Source of the DNA: Chimonanthus salicifolius
Taxonomy: Eukaryota > Streptophyta > Magnoliopsida > Laurales > Calycanthaceae
Assembly (NCBI GenBank): GCA_013350335.1
Contig: CM023541.1
Span: forward strand, 34,092,739-34,156,738
DNA length: 64,000 bases
Direction of reading: 5' to 3'
In this document: one piece after another, positions 13,674-28,600 of the stretch
Layout of the letters: every line of letters starts with the position of its first letter
How positions within the stretch are numbered: the stretch's first letter is position 1
The notes under the pieces: generated by a model
What the model saw: the letters and a program-made list of their open reading frames with translations, nothing else
Databases searched by the model: none
Told to the model about the DNA's origin: nothing
Program-made: the position numbers and the translations under genes

Positions 13674-16600
13674 AAGCACAGACCTGTTCAACATTAGTAA
13701 TTAAAGGATCCTCATTCTGAGAAAGCCTTCCTGATTGCTTTAATGCCCCATATGCTTCCGATGACTTCATATGGACAACCGCCATAGAATTAACTCTGAT
13801 TTGAGCTATGAGTATAACCAACTGAAATTATTTTTTTCAAAAAAAAAGAACCAAATTATCATGTGTTAAAATTTTGAAGCATCACAATTTACACTAACGA
13901 ACCAGAAATATATAAATGGAAATTGAATTATTAATTCCCTTTGATCGCACTTCAAGTTTTTGGTGAATTTAGACTTCAACTTACAGTATGATTACAAGGT
14001 ATGCTCCTTCAATTTGCAATATTATCACATATCAACCACTCAAACAGACATGAATTACCCAAGAGAATATTTTTTTTAAAAGACCAATGACATGGCTAAT
14101 AGTAGAGAGCGACCAGTAGAAATCCAATTGGGCAAAAGCTGGGTTTAGTTTTATGGAACTCATGCGAACAAAAAAGTCCTCAAAATCCATGAGGTCCAGT
14201 TCTATCCAATTTAAACAAAGGCGGGAAACTAATATTAATTACTTCAAGATTTGCTCAAATTCAACTTAAGTACGTTATTTACCATTTTCAACCAAGCCCA
14301 TGCACTTAATCAAATGTCTACTCATAGTCATTGGCCTTTGAGAAAATTCAGCACAAAAATAGAACCAAAACTGAAATTGATAGGAAAACAGAAAAGTCAT
14401 CCATGCTAGTGGGTAAATGTAAAACAGTTTTTAGCAGCAACCATTTTCTCCCATAGTTATAATTCAGCCTTCAAATAACAACACGGCTGTGAAATGTAAA
14501 ATCCATGCAAAATATGATCTGCCCTACACAGGCATGTTGTATATTTATAAGTGAAACAGAAGTTCAAGCATACCTGTGACACAGAAGAACCAATCAATGG
14601 GAATTTAACACCGTGAGAATGTTGAAGACAGTATGCAAGTACAATGGAATAAATATGCAATTCCAATTTGCTTTCGGAAGGAATGCATAAATAATTGTGA
14701 CAAAGGTCCTGCAAAAATAACAGCAAGAAAGTTCATTAACAAAAACTCCAGGAGCCAATGTACAAGGATACATACAATGCCTAGTGCACCATTCACAACC
14801 CATACCCATATCCACACCGGCTACACTACAAGGGCAGGGTATTCCCTAAATAAACAGATTGAAGATCATAGCCATCCAAAAATAGTCCAAATACTGTTTC
14901 AAAAAAAAGGCCCATAAATAGATACTTTAAATGAAAAATACAGCGATGGATGACAAAAAAAGGCAACCTTGGATGTCTAGGAACATCCAATGTAAAAGAT
15001 TATTGAGGCTGCTTTGCGGTAGATCAAATCAACAGAGTGGATTATGAACCATGGGCACCACTTGTACAGAAATCACAATTAGAGCATGTCCGTATCCACT
15101 GTATCAGAAGACAAAATGACCACAAGTGAAATGAGAGGCTGGAAATAACCCAGATCCCCCATTCCTACCAGGGAAAAACAAAACAAAAGCAGCCAAAAAA
15201 AACAACGATGACAACAAGAACAATGAAAGCAATAAAAATTTACCAAATCTTCAACATGCATAAAGGTCTCCCTAGAAAGCCTTCTTTTGTCAATAGACTT
15301 TGAAAGAACTCGGCCTGCCAAAACAATTTCAGGTGGCAACACTGCAGGCCAGTGAAAACCTCCACATTCATGTTGATGTTCAGGAATTTGTTCAAGATTT
15401 CCTGTGACCACAACACTTCCAGTATCACTTGTCAAAGAAATGCCTGCAACAGATCTTCCAAGATCAATGCCTACATTTCCATGCATAGCATCTTTTTGCT
15501 GAAAGTTGCCAGATCCAACTCCTCCAGCCTGTTCTTGGCAATTTTGGGAGCAATAAATAGGAAAGGCACATGAAGAACATGGTATACTGTCTGCTGGAAG
15601 GAGACTGAAGCAGAAATGGCAGTGAGTTTCACGACAATGTTTCAATATGATCTGCAAATAACTGGAACCAGTTAGAAGCATAGCCAAATTAAGAGTAGTT
15701 CATATCAGAACATGCAAAGGAAAAGCATAAAATGTAAATAATTAAATAAACTCAGTTCTTTAATGGGAGAGATTCTATTCATACCGCAGTGTATGGTTCT
15801 TCTGAATGAATCAAAGAAGCTGGGGTAATGTTGACCAATGAAACCATGCCCCTTCCTTTAGTTGGTGTACTGACACATTGTAACTTTACTCCATCTGGTT
15901 CAACTGTCATATATGACCTATATTATTTCATCAACCAAGATAAAAAAAATAGAAAGGCACATCCATAACTATACCTGAAAGAATATGCTTCCATAGTTTA
16001 TTTAAAAAAAAAGAATTCTTATAGAAGCTGGAGATGAAAATGATAGTTGGGAATTTCTTGTGTACATTCATAAACATCACATCAATGTATATTTTGACTG
16101 AAAAAAGGCTTGAAAAGGTAGGAAAAAAAAAGCCTCAAAAAGCTGAAAAGGATCTAAAAATGCTGAAAAATGTATTAAACCATGATGTATGGGAGAAAGC
16201 ATCAAAGAGGGTAACTTAAATAGATACAAGCAAACTGAAGAACAAGATCCAAAACAGATAGGTTCGATGATATTAAGAGTGATAAGCACTTAGTTCCCTA
16301 GTTGGCCCCCGTCTAAGCAGGCTCATCATACTGAAACCCCTTCCTATGCTGCTGAAGATGACCTCATTTGAGTATCTAAACATGAGTATGCCTCCCTGCA
16401 TTAAGACAGGTTGCAACTAAAGAATCTTCAATCCTCTGAGGTCTTCCATGTTGCTTCAAATCAGGCAGGTATCGCGCCACTTCCCCTCCATGCTTCATCT
16501 GATGGTTCCTGGATTATCGATTCCGGAGCTACTGATCATATGACTAGTATGTCTCATCTTTTTCCACGCTTTCCCCTATTTCTCTTGGTAAAGTAGAGTT

Positions 16601-19600
16601 AGCTAGTGGCTCTTTCACTGATATTGTTGGTAAAGAGACTATCACCCTGGTCTTCTAATCTTGGTTTATCATCTGTTTTTCATGTTCCTCATTTATCTTG
16701 CAATTTCTAATTTGTTAGTGCCCTTAATAAGTCGTTGAATTATTCAGTGACCTTTATACTATCCACTGTGTCTTCTAGGACTTGGCCACGAAGCAAATAA
16801 TTGGTGGTAGCCGTGAAGCCAACAACTTATATTTCTTTTATCCTTGGGCTAACAACCACTATAAGGCTTATAGCAACAAAACCATGCATACTTCTTTTTT
16901 GGTCCTCTAGTATCCTGCCAGTCATCAATCACAACGTCCTTTCCTTTAAGAGAAGAAAAACCCTTAGAGACAAGAGCCGACTGATCAGCAGGCATAAAGA
17001 CAAGGGACATAACTAGGTGGCACCTCCCATTACAAAGCAATATAGAATATACCTCAGTCAGGGGTAGAAGAGGTCACTTGCTCAGAATTTGTGCACGAAT
17101 AAGCTCAAAGCCAGGATTAAGGCCAGTCAGTAAATCAAAAGTGCATCTTTTTACAACATATTAACAAAGTATCTGCAGGTTTATCAAATTGAAGATTCTC
17201 ACATTGATGAAGTTCCAACCAATAACTCCAAAATTTTGAGTAATATTGAATGAGATATAGCTGCTCCCCTATTGAAGATTGGCTGCATCTTGGTATAACT
17301 CATAGATGTAAATGGAGTTATCATCATAAGAATATAAAGCTTGGACTATATCCCACACATCCTTCGCAGTGGTTAGTGTATACACCAGTCTTTTTTTTAG
17401 CAGTACCAATAAGAGAATTATATGCTAAAGGTCTAAAAGTCTTAAACCCAAGTAAGAAGAAGAAAAAATACACAACCATCAATTGTTCCAAAATACATAA
17501 ACACTCCTGTTTTGAAGTAGGGTGTCACAAAGTATTTCAAAATCAATCCCGGAAGTTCAAAGGAAGAAAATGCCCTCATTTATCGAATTTGCCTTGTTCT
17601 TTGCGAAAAAGTCCGCTACTCCATTAGTTGATCTCCTAACCAGCTAAAAAAAGATCTCATGACCCAAACACAATGCCTTTATCTCCCTGACAACTGTAAT
17701 CAGTTTTTCGCGGGGTTGTTTCAATCCCTTAGCCCACTTAATCGTATTTTTTTTTGAAATGTAATTTTTTTTTGGGTAACTTGGGTATCCCCACCTCACA
17801 TTAGAGGCAAGTCGAATCCCCTTCAATAATTAAGTTCCCCTGACTGAAGGAAGCCGACAAGGTCAAAGCTCTCTTAATAGCTAGAAATTTTTCCTCATTT
17901 GAATCTTTCCTACCCACAAACTTAGAAAAAACCATGATCAAAGTCCTGACCGAAGCTCAGAGAACTCCCCCAATCCCTACCAGTCGCGGTTTACCCCTTG
18001 CTGCCCCATCACATTGAATTTGAAGGCTCCGATGGAGGCAAAGAACAAGTCACACTGTTTTTATTCTTCCTGAGGCCCCCACTCATACAACCCTCCCGAG
18101 AGCTATCGAAGTCTTACAACTCCTAAACACCTTATCCTCCAACAGCCAGGCAAAAAGTCTCCATTTAGCCTTTTGAAAAATCTCATTCTCGTCGAAGGCT
18201 TTGTTCTCGAAAATCCTAGAAATGGAGGCCAACAATATCGGGTCAAGTCGTTACATGTCTGAGCACAGGACCAAATTGCAATTAAAGGGGATGAGCATAG
18301 GCTCGAAAACGAATTAACCCAAATTAGTCAAACTCGAGCATGGCCCGAATTTTATTTGTACGACCTGAGCTTAATTTCAAGTTTGAAATGTATGTGGGGT
18401 TCATCCATGCTCGAGCTTATTTGGGCATAAAATAGAAATCTTTTATATTTATTATATTAAAATAAAAATTTATATTATACAAATATTATATTTGTACAAA
18501 ATATTAATTAAACAAAACTTGATTTTATAAATCATTGCTCAAATTTTGGCTTTTGAGCCAAACTCAAACTTTTAAGCACTAGGCCCGACTCATCTTGAAT
18601 TTTAATTCGGATCTAAAATTTTAGGTCCAAAAAAGTGCCCAACCCAAGCCCTATATCAACTTAAATTTGAATTTTTCAGGTTTTTAAGCTTAGGTGGGGC
18701 ACGTCTTGTAGAACTTAATAATAGAAGAAAGGGAAAATAAGAAGATATGGAGAATAATTATTCTCTGAATTGTATTGATGTGTTTTCCTCTTACAGGATA
18801 CAATGTTTATACAGAAAAGAGAGATACAATTAAGGAACCAAAAAAGGAAATATACCTAGGTGTCTAATCAAATACAATCAGTTACAAATCTACTGTGTTG
18901 ACTTTCACTGTACACTGTATCTAGACATATATGTGGGTCCCACTCCAGATGTACGGGTCCCACAACACTCCCCCTCAAGTTGGTTCGAAGATGTCGACTA
19001 GATCCAGCTTGCTCACGACTGAATCGAGCTGAATTCGGGGAACTGATTTTGTAAAGATATCTGCCAGTTGATCCTTAGACTACATAGGAGGAATAAAAAT
19101 TCGCCCTTCTGAGATATGTTGTCGAAGAAAGTGGCAACCAACCTCAATGTGCTTAGTCCGCTCATGAAAAACTGGATTAGAGGCAATGTGAATGGATGTC
19201 TGATTGTCACAAAACATGATAAGTGGATCAGCAGGAGCAAAGTCTAATTTAGTAAGGAATTGACGAAACCACAACAATCTAGAAGCAGTATTAGCCATGG
19301 CACGGTATTCAGCCTCAGCACTGGAAAGAGCGACAACAGACTGTTTCTTACTTCGCCAGGCAACTAAATGGAAGCCCAAGAAAACACAATAGCCAGAAGT
19401 AGAGCGGCAATCATCTGGAGAGCCGGTCCAATTAGCATCAGAATAACTGCGAACCGGGCAAGTCAGTGTGCATAGAACAAGCTGCAGCTGGGATGAGCCT
19501 TAATATATCGAAGGATTCGAAACATGGAATGAAGGTGAGTGTCTCATGGTTCATGCATGAACTGACTGACGACACTAACAACATAAGATAAGTCTGGTCT

Positions 19601-22600
19601 CGTGATGGTCAGATAGATGAGTCTGTCGACAAGTTTCTGATAGAAACTGGGGTGTCTAGCAGCGGCAACCGTGATGGAGATAGAGGTGCCCACACATGTC
19701 CGAAATCTAGGGTCCACCTGGGGCATAGATAGGGGAGTCAGAGGCGACCACAGAGGTGTGGATCCAAGGTGCAAAGGAGGAGAATCCGTGAAGATCGAAG
19801 GAAAAAACCAATGGATGTTGCAAGAAGAGCGGCAAATCTGGCCTAGGAAGGAGGCAGAAGACAGAGCTCCCTCCTTTAAAACAAAAATCCAACCCTACAG
19901 ATGGAAAGGGTTGGCAAAAACGGCAGGGGTGGATGGTTCCCTGCCGGCAAAACTTTCGCTGAAAAGTGCAATCTTCACCGGAAAACAAAACTGTTGCAAA
20001 GGGATGCCCAGAAATAGAAGATAAACTATTCCAGGAGCAGAGAACCGCCCTTGCCTCTGATACCAGGTAGAATTTAATAATAAAAGAAAGGGAAAATAAG
20101 AAGATATGGAGAATAATTATTCTCTGAATTGTATTGATGTGTTTAGAGATAAATTAAGGAATCAAAAAAGGAAATACACCTAGGTGTCTAATCAATTACA
20201 ATCAGTTACAAATCTACTGTGTTGACTTTCACTGTACACTGTATCTAGACATATATGTGGGTCCCACTCTAGACGTATGGATCCCACAACATGTCCACTT
20301 GTTCAATAAATGAGTCAACTCACGTATGCATATGATCAAGGTGTTAATGATATATTTGGTCAAGTCCCTGAAGGTCCAGTTCATAAATTTTCTCAGGAAA
20401 CATTTCTCCATGGGTCATGAATCATGATGGGAAAAATTTCGGATTGCTTCCGCACAAAAGTTGTCCTAAGAATCTATATAGCTTGGAAAAATTGTGCAAA
20501 CAAACATGGAAAAATCTTGCTTTTATAGGAAAGTAAAATTTTCCTAGGAAAAAATATTTAAAAAACATACCCAGTAAGTAACAATGAATTCATTGAGTCA
20601 TCGTCATTATCATCAAAGTCATTTATTCCATCTACCAAGGCCAACTTTCCACTAAGCATAAGATAATGAAAAAAGTCTAATGACCTTCTGTAGCAAGACT
20701 TGATACAAAAACTTCCCTTTGACTGGTCCTAGGCCTCACATAGTTGGGTGTAATGTGAAGTGCATGACATGAGCAAGGGATGTGTCAAGTTACACTTCCA
20801 CCTAATTATCCTATCCCTTGATTTTTAATTTTTATAAATCAATGAATTATGAATTATGTTCGTCAAAAGTTAAATGGCCAAGATCACATGGCTAGGAGGA
20901 TAGATAGGTGGTATAACTTTATAGCCAACATCTATGCAATTTCCCATGCAACACAATCAATCAATTGGGGTCCAAGACCCATTTAAAGCGCAAACTCGGT
21001 AGCAAATTTCGCTAGTGTGACTAAGATAATATTTGGAGAAGAGGGAGACCTCCAAAGACTTCAATTGAAGTAAATAACAAAAGGCATGTTAGATTGTTGA
21101 TTAACAGAAAATAGGAAAAAGAAAAAAAAAAAAAAAAAAGGAAAGTAAAAATTTAGAACCACAAGAGATAATACCAAAGGAGCCCAAGTTTCTCTCATTG
21201 TCATTAGTGTATGATTTCTTTGTTCCACTTGTCCTCTTACAATGGTTTAACAAAGTCTCAAGCTCATTAAGTATTTCTTTCTTTCTGGATGAAGAGTCGT
21301 CTAATTTCAGAGCAACATTGAAGTCATGGACTGCATCTTCATAGTTCTCCAAGGAAGCATTTGCCTTGCCTCTCCTGTACCATGCCTGTAACAAGTACTT
21401 TTAAATTTGTTATCAACAGTAGAAGCATTTGCCTTGCATCTCCTGTACTATGCCTGTAACAAGTACTTTTAAATTTGTCATATAAACAGTAAAAGATATT
21501 GGATTAAGGTCGGGGAATGACAAATCAAACCCAATGAGATCTTATGTACTATTAGAAAGCCAAAAAACCCCACTTACAAAAATCTTATTTTTTTTTGAAT
21601 GGTACAAAAGCCTCTATCATTCAATAAAGGAGAATTTATTTGGCCCCAGGTTAACATAAGGTGAAAAGATTAGTTCATGAATTCCATCATTTTGTTAGTA
21701 CAAGGTGAAATCAGCAACAGGGCACAATTGGCTTGGGTTGTTTTTTTTTTTAACAGATATGGTTTATTTGATCATACCCAAATACAATCTTTTGACTGAT
21801 TTTCAAATTCAATTTCCCCTTGGATGTAGACTAGGAAATTGTTTTAGATCAAGGAAATATGAAATCCATTCTCACTGGTAAGATCTAGAAGCGCAGAAGA
21901 TTGAAGGAAAAGATATTGTAGAAGTAATATAAGAAGAACGAAATTAAAATAAACATTATCTTCCAAAAATTTAACAATAAAAAGAAAAACACGTGAACCT
22001 CCCACAGATATTGTTGGACTAGAAAAACCTGAGCACAATAAACACCAAAGAAGGATAAGTTATGATCTAATTGAATAATGAATTTGGTTGAAACCAAGAA
22101 TTACAAAATCAGATATGAGCAAACCTTTGTATTTGTAACAACAAGTCAATGCCCATCAAAGTGAAATTTACAAAGTAATCAGTTCAAATTTAAGACCAAA
22201 AGATGTAAAAACTATATATTCTGCAACCCAAAGGAAAAATAATACACAGAAAATTATTGGTACTCTTTATGTTGACCACCAACTATCACAAAATGATTAT
22301 ACTATATAATTTGTGCAAGCAAAAAATTTACTCCCAATATTTGTGACGTATCACATTTTATTTTTTATCATTTTTATGAGAAAGAAAAAAATAAGGAAAG
22401 ATCTAACAAATATGCTTACCTTTGGATAGTGAGGAGACAGTATAACAGCTCGATTGCAGTCTCGAATGCTTTCATTCAAAAGGCCCATTTTCTAGACAGC
22501 AATTAAACAAAAGAATTTGTAATGATAAAACTACAGACCCGTTCACATTCAATCATTCATATGAGATATAAAGTGAGAAAATATCCCCAGCATGGTTCAA

Positions 22601-25600
22601 AACATATGTCCCTATTGATACACAATACAAATTAGACAATCCTAAACGATAATCAACCATTTAAACTTTATCATTGTCATTTTAGATCTCCCAAAAAAAA
22701 CTGAAAATATATATAAAAAAAAAAAACTCCAAAATATTGAAATATAATGAATTTTCTCTCTTTTTTTCTCAACCTAAACCCAACATATGATATTGTTGGC
22801 CCCATTTGGTCATGTATATGTAATACCTGCCCCAAAAAGTCCCACATTGCTAGGGGCATTGGAAATTCCCTGGTATATAAGTAGTAGCCTTCCTCCTTCT
22901 ACCACAAGGCCTTTTGGGAGCAACAGTGGGTTGGCTCACAAAAACAAAACCGTGCGGGTCCGTGTGTAGGCCCAAAGCGGACAATATTGTGCTAGTAGGA
23001 CGGATCGTTACAAATGGTATCAGAGCATGGTTCAACTCTCTGCCTGAGGGTGTAGGCTTGGTTGTTGTGTGTGCAGATCCGGAGACAGCTCTGACTTTAA
23101 GGGAGGGTAGATTGTAATACTCTGCCCCAAAAAGTCCCACATTGCTAGTGGCATTGGAAATTCCCTGGTATATAAGTAGTAGCCTTCCTCCTTCTAGCAC
23201 AAGGCCTTTGGGAGCAACAGTAGGTTGGCTCGCCAAAGCAAAGCCGTGCGGGTCCGTGTGTAGGTCCAAAGCGGACAATATTATGCTAGCGGGACGGGTC
23301 GTTACAGTATACATGTATCATTGCATCATTACAAAATCATAAATAACTAGCAAAAAATGAAATAGGTAACTCAAATAACCTATACCTAAGGCATTTGAGC
23401 TTATGTATTGTTTCTTAAGAGTAACCAACACTATTTATAATTTTTGCTTAGTATTTAAAATATTAAAAGCCTCAAAAATTCACTAAAAATCCAAAAGTAA
23501 ATGGTAAAAATGACAAAACGAGCTCAATAACATGGATATATGCCATTTATATTTATATGTTATAGATTTAGGTGAAAGACACTGATGACAATGAGCATTT
23601 GTTTTGGGATTTTTTAATCAAACTAAAAACATCCTAAAAACTTTCAACAAATTGCAAAAAATCCCAAATCAAACTAGAAAATAATACTTTTAGTGCTTAG
23701 ATCTAGGCCCAACTCATGATCTAGGAAGAAGTTTAATATGGTTTATTTCAAAAAATATTGAAAAGGGGAAAAACTAATGAAAAAGGTGAAAATAAGAATA
23801 AAAAGAAGAGCATGCCATATGTAGCAAATCTTGCTCCAATGTTTCTCCGTCGTTGTTGACTGTTATTAGTTTCTAAGTAATCTTGTACAATGTTGTGAAA
23901 ATCGAATAGTATCGTAAATCATTAATACATCTTGTATCGCAAATCGTATATCGTAAATCGTAGAATTGTAAAATTATAAGTGTTTTCCCTCAAAAATATT
24001 TAATATATGAAATAACGTAAAATATATCTAAAATGTAATAACATGAGCAATTCTCCAACTTTCTTTCAATATTAAGTGAATTCTATATAATCAGTTCATT
24101 GGAACTCGAATTTCAATGCTCCAACTCCCAAAAGTATAAGACCAGTATATAATCCAACTATACTGTGAAAAGTCAATGATGAACTAAAAAAAACCCTCAA
24201 AAATCGAAAGATCTTAAATGTTCATCAACTCAAGCCTTAAAACCATTAAAACGAAATGTTTCATGCCTTCACACTCCTAATAACCCCATAATTCTATTAT
24301 TTATACGAATCGTAAGATTTGTTGATAGATACGAATCGTTCCTCTTATCATATCGTATGAATCGTAAGATACGAATCATGTATCGTAAGATTTTAACAAC
24401 CATGATCTTGTATATCTATTATGAAACAAAACTTGAAAGGAAAAATACCTCACAAGTTGAGAACCAAAAGTGGATGCCCAGAGTAGCTTTAATTTATTTA
24501 AATTCCTTTCCGAATTAGTTTTTGATCCCTACAACATCCGAAAATAGGGTTTTCTTAGTCCCCTACTAAGGAAAAGGGAAAACTGGAAAATGGTTAAAAT
24601 GCAAAAAAAAAAAAAAAAAAGGAAAAAAACTCACAAATGAATATCTAGCCTTTAGCCGAAATGATCAACCAATACATTTAGTGTATCAATGATTGATAAT
24701 ATCCTGATGCTTTGTTAATAAGATTCAATATGAAAGTAATGGATAGTTTCAGTATGTGTCAATGCAAACCAATTCCCAGTTCACATTAGCTGATGCCTAT
24801 CATATTGACCAACTTCTTGCAACATGTAATCAATTCTTTTTCTTTCTTTCTTTCTTTTTTTTTTGAAGACTGACACGTAATCAATTCTTAAACCTCAAAA
24901 TCCAAAAGCAAGCAATAGGGTAAATCCTTTTGAAAGGTGGCCAAATTACCATGTTAGTAGATCCTTTTAGAAACATTAATGCATCATCCTAGAGGAAAGG
25001 CGTTTGAAGCTAGACCCACAGAGTAATAGTAATGCAGAGAAATAATTAAACAAGGTTGACCTCATTGTAAGTTATGGAAAGGCACAATTAAGTTTAATCA
25101 AAGAAAAGCCTTGGTTCTCAACAATTTCCTATGATTGTTAATGGGCCCCAATAGCAATCATACGACACAGGACATGTCAAAATATTAAGAACTCTAAATC
25201 TAAACGCAGACGGATGCTTTTACAAAAATGCAAAAATATATGTTGAAGCCTAAAACGACATGCAATCTATATCCATGATCCACATATGATATTAGACAGA
25301 GAAATTATTATTAAACAAAGAATAAAACAAATAATGTGCAAATTCACACCTGCAATGAATTTCGAAAGGAAAGATGACACCCACACATAATGCCCTAACG
25401 GGTTGAATTGCTAGCCACTAGTGTAGAATTCCTCAAAAAAAAAATTATTAGATCTTGCAAATCCGTGTCCTAGATCTTCTAGATTTAAAAATCAGTCACC
25501 CTAAGGATGAAAAAGGGCTATCGGACCACCTAGGGTTTGTCAAAAGGGAATACGTTTGTTATTTCTTATTTCGGGCAAGAACTAGGTCTCAAATAATTTC

Positions 25601-28600
25601 AAACAGCAGGTTGGCTAGATCTATATGTCCAAGATAGGGATCCAGACGTTAAGAGTCTGTAATAGGGTAAAGTGGGGCCAAAACGTGCCCGTCCATAAAG
25701 ATATCTGCACAAACAGGTGAGTCCTGACTAGGTGTTAGTGGGTGATGGTGAGGACAAGTCCTGGTTTGGTTGGGGTTAGGATTTGGATGAAAAAAGAACA
25801 TAAATGAGGTGTAAAAGAGAGGAAATTTTAAAGGAAAAAAGAGGGGGAAAGGGAGGAAAGGGAAGAGAGAGAGAGAGAGAGGGTGAAGAAAAAAGAATAA
25901 AAGAGATGTGTACCTTGAATTACACAAGGTCCCCTGGTTTCATGGCAAGGAGGAAGAAGTCACACTAGGATTTGCAAATGGGAGAAACTAGAAATTCTTC
26001 TTTCATTCATTTGTGTCCTCAAATGTGTCTTACAAAATTATTTATAAAAGAAAGACTCATAGAAAACCCTAGGCACAACTTTACGGGCCTATTTGGTAGG
26101 TTCATTCTAGGTGAAATGAGAATAATTTTCACACAGAATGAAACAATACCTCCTTTTAAAGAAGACTCAAAAGGGGCACAAAGAACAATAACCAAGTAAT
26201 TTTGAATTACTTCTTCAAAACCACTTTGCAAACCAAACACACTAACTTTCTCAAAACCATTCTTATTATTAATGATTCTTTATCATTCTAGATACCATAA
26301 CCCTAGACACATGTGCCACACAACTTATTATTAACACATGCAAGAAACCTAAACCATAGAACATAAATTCTTAATGATCTCTATAGTCTATCAATTACAT
26401 CAAATTAGATTTCAAAAAGAAAATCAAATGGCTAGCTCTCTACATCAATAGACAAATTGGCCCACATCAATCAAGATGTTGTATCTAGCTGAAATAAGGT
26501 TGCAGTTCATCATCCATCCATATAGAGGTGGCAAATGGATGATACCAATCTATGTGGGTGCTTATGAGATCTAAACTTGATGTTCTCATCACCATCTATA
26601 AGAACTATTCACCATTGGATTGAGATACACCATAATGTATAATGGATTAAGAGACCCTATAATGTATCTCAATCCTATGGGATTGGGCCATGTGAGTAGT
26701 TGATTTTGCAGCCTATTATCCATCACGATGGAACGTTGAGATCCAACGGTTTTCTTTTGTAAAAATAGGCCCCACATATGAAATCTATTGTGCCTTACCA
26801 TAACTTATAATGAGGTCAAATTCATCTCATCATTCCTCGTGATACAAACGTTATGATGGACCATGAACATGAAGCCACCAATTTTAGTGATTTTCATTCA
26901 TGGATATATTTCAAGTCTAATACAATGTCCAATTGACATGAAACTGGATTCAACGAATCCAAGTTTGTGTTATTCTAACTGATATAGAAAATGTTATGAT
27001 CCTCCATTGATTATTAGAAGTATTTCTTTGATCTATTCTAGTTTATTTCAACTTAAAGAGAATTCCTTGAGAATTTATTATTTTTAGAATTGAGTAGCGA
27101 AGAATTCATTATTGGGCCCCATTTGTGGTGAAAATTTTATTTTGTGGATGGCAATACATTGGGTTAATTTTTTGTAAGCTCAACCTCAAAACGTAGACAA
27201 GATCCTTCTTGGATCCATGTCCTACATTGGTATTACCAATGAGCAGGGCATCAAGCTAAAGGTGAGAACCCCACTCTCTACATTGCCCTTGAATTGTATG
27301 TCCAATTGAGTGCCTTTCAAAAATCACCATTCTGAAAGGTATCAATGATAAATTAACCCAGTCCATTGGTACATGGGTACACATGGGTGGTTTTTTTTCA
27401 TTAAATCTTATATAACATTATATCACATACCTTCTTTTTATAGTAGGCTTTTTTTCATGAGAAATGGAACTAAAAAATAGCCCAACGAAAATTTTAAGAG
27501 AGAGAGAGAGAGAGAGATTTCTGTAGAGCATATTTTACTTGGACTTACATGCATAGTAGTTGCTCGATTAACATAGATTATTGCCACAAAATCCTCATCC
27601 ATGCCATCACCATTCATTGGAGAAAAACGCAGTGCCTGTTCATCAGAAAGATTACAATAGAGAGAATGTACATGCAGGGCATTCCATGGTTTAGCGATCA
27701 AGACCATTGATCAGTGAACCCAATAAGGATTGGGACCATCCCAAAGTTCTGATAGATTGGATGATCATAAGGCCATATTTGGTGTCTTCAGTTAGGCTCC
27801 AAACTGGAATTGGCCGGGAAAAGTTCAATTTCCTAGAATATACTGCTGTTTGGTAAGCTGGAATCTAAAAAACAAAATAAAAAATTGGTTGATTTCCAAT
27901 TTCTTGTCTAAAAATGAGGGCGAATTAGACTAAGCAGAAACCTTTAGGTTTCCAACAAATGGGAAATTCCATCTCAAAGGGGAAAAATTTTGGTCAAAAA
28001 GTGAGTGAACTTTGAAATTGGCAGGGCGTGTAGGTGATTCAAGAATGCACAATGTAAGGAAAGTGGGGAGAATTTGCTCCAGGAAAATCAATTACCAAAT
28101 ATGTCAACTTCTCCAGGCAATCAAGTACTTTTATGCAACCCAAACTAGCACAACAATAGGTTGGGTTCATGTCTAGTGCCTAAACCCAGCACATTTATTA
28201 ACTGTGTCTGGTCAAGTCGATGCATTTATTAAAGAAATCAAGATACTCAACCAGAATCATTTTCTAAGGCCAAGATTGCTAGGTTGGATCATAAAGTTGG
28301 GTAGGGTTAATTGAATGAAATTTTATAGTATCTGAAACCAGCCAATCCATTCATTAAGTAGGTTCCAACAAATCAACCTATTTGTTAAATGGACCAAGAG
28401 GATCATCTTAATACCCAATTTATAGATTCTGAGTTGAGTTGGCAATTAGGATAAAAAATTGTCAATCATAATCTGCTGAATTCCAACCTTTTTTTTATTT
28501 TTTTAGAAGACGAAGGTGTCCAGACCTCTTAGAACAATTGACTAATCCTTGGGACATGTGCAAACCTTCCTATCCACAATTTTACGGAGCAAGGATCAAG

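Noticed and set aside
18702..20296. Target duplication CGTCT / TGTCC for the Copia derivative
   Set aside because: Only three of five bases agree; not claimed.
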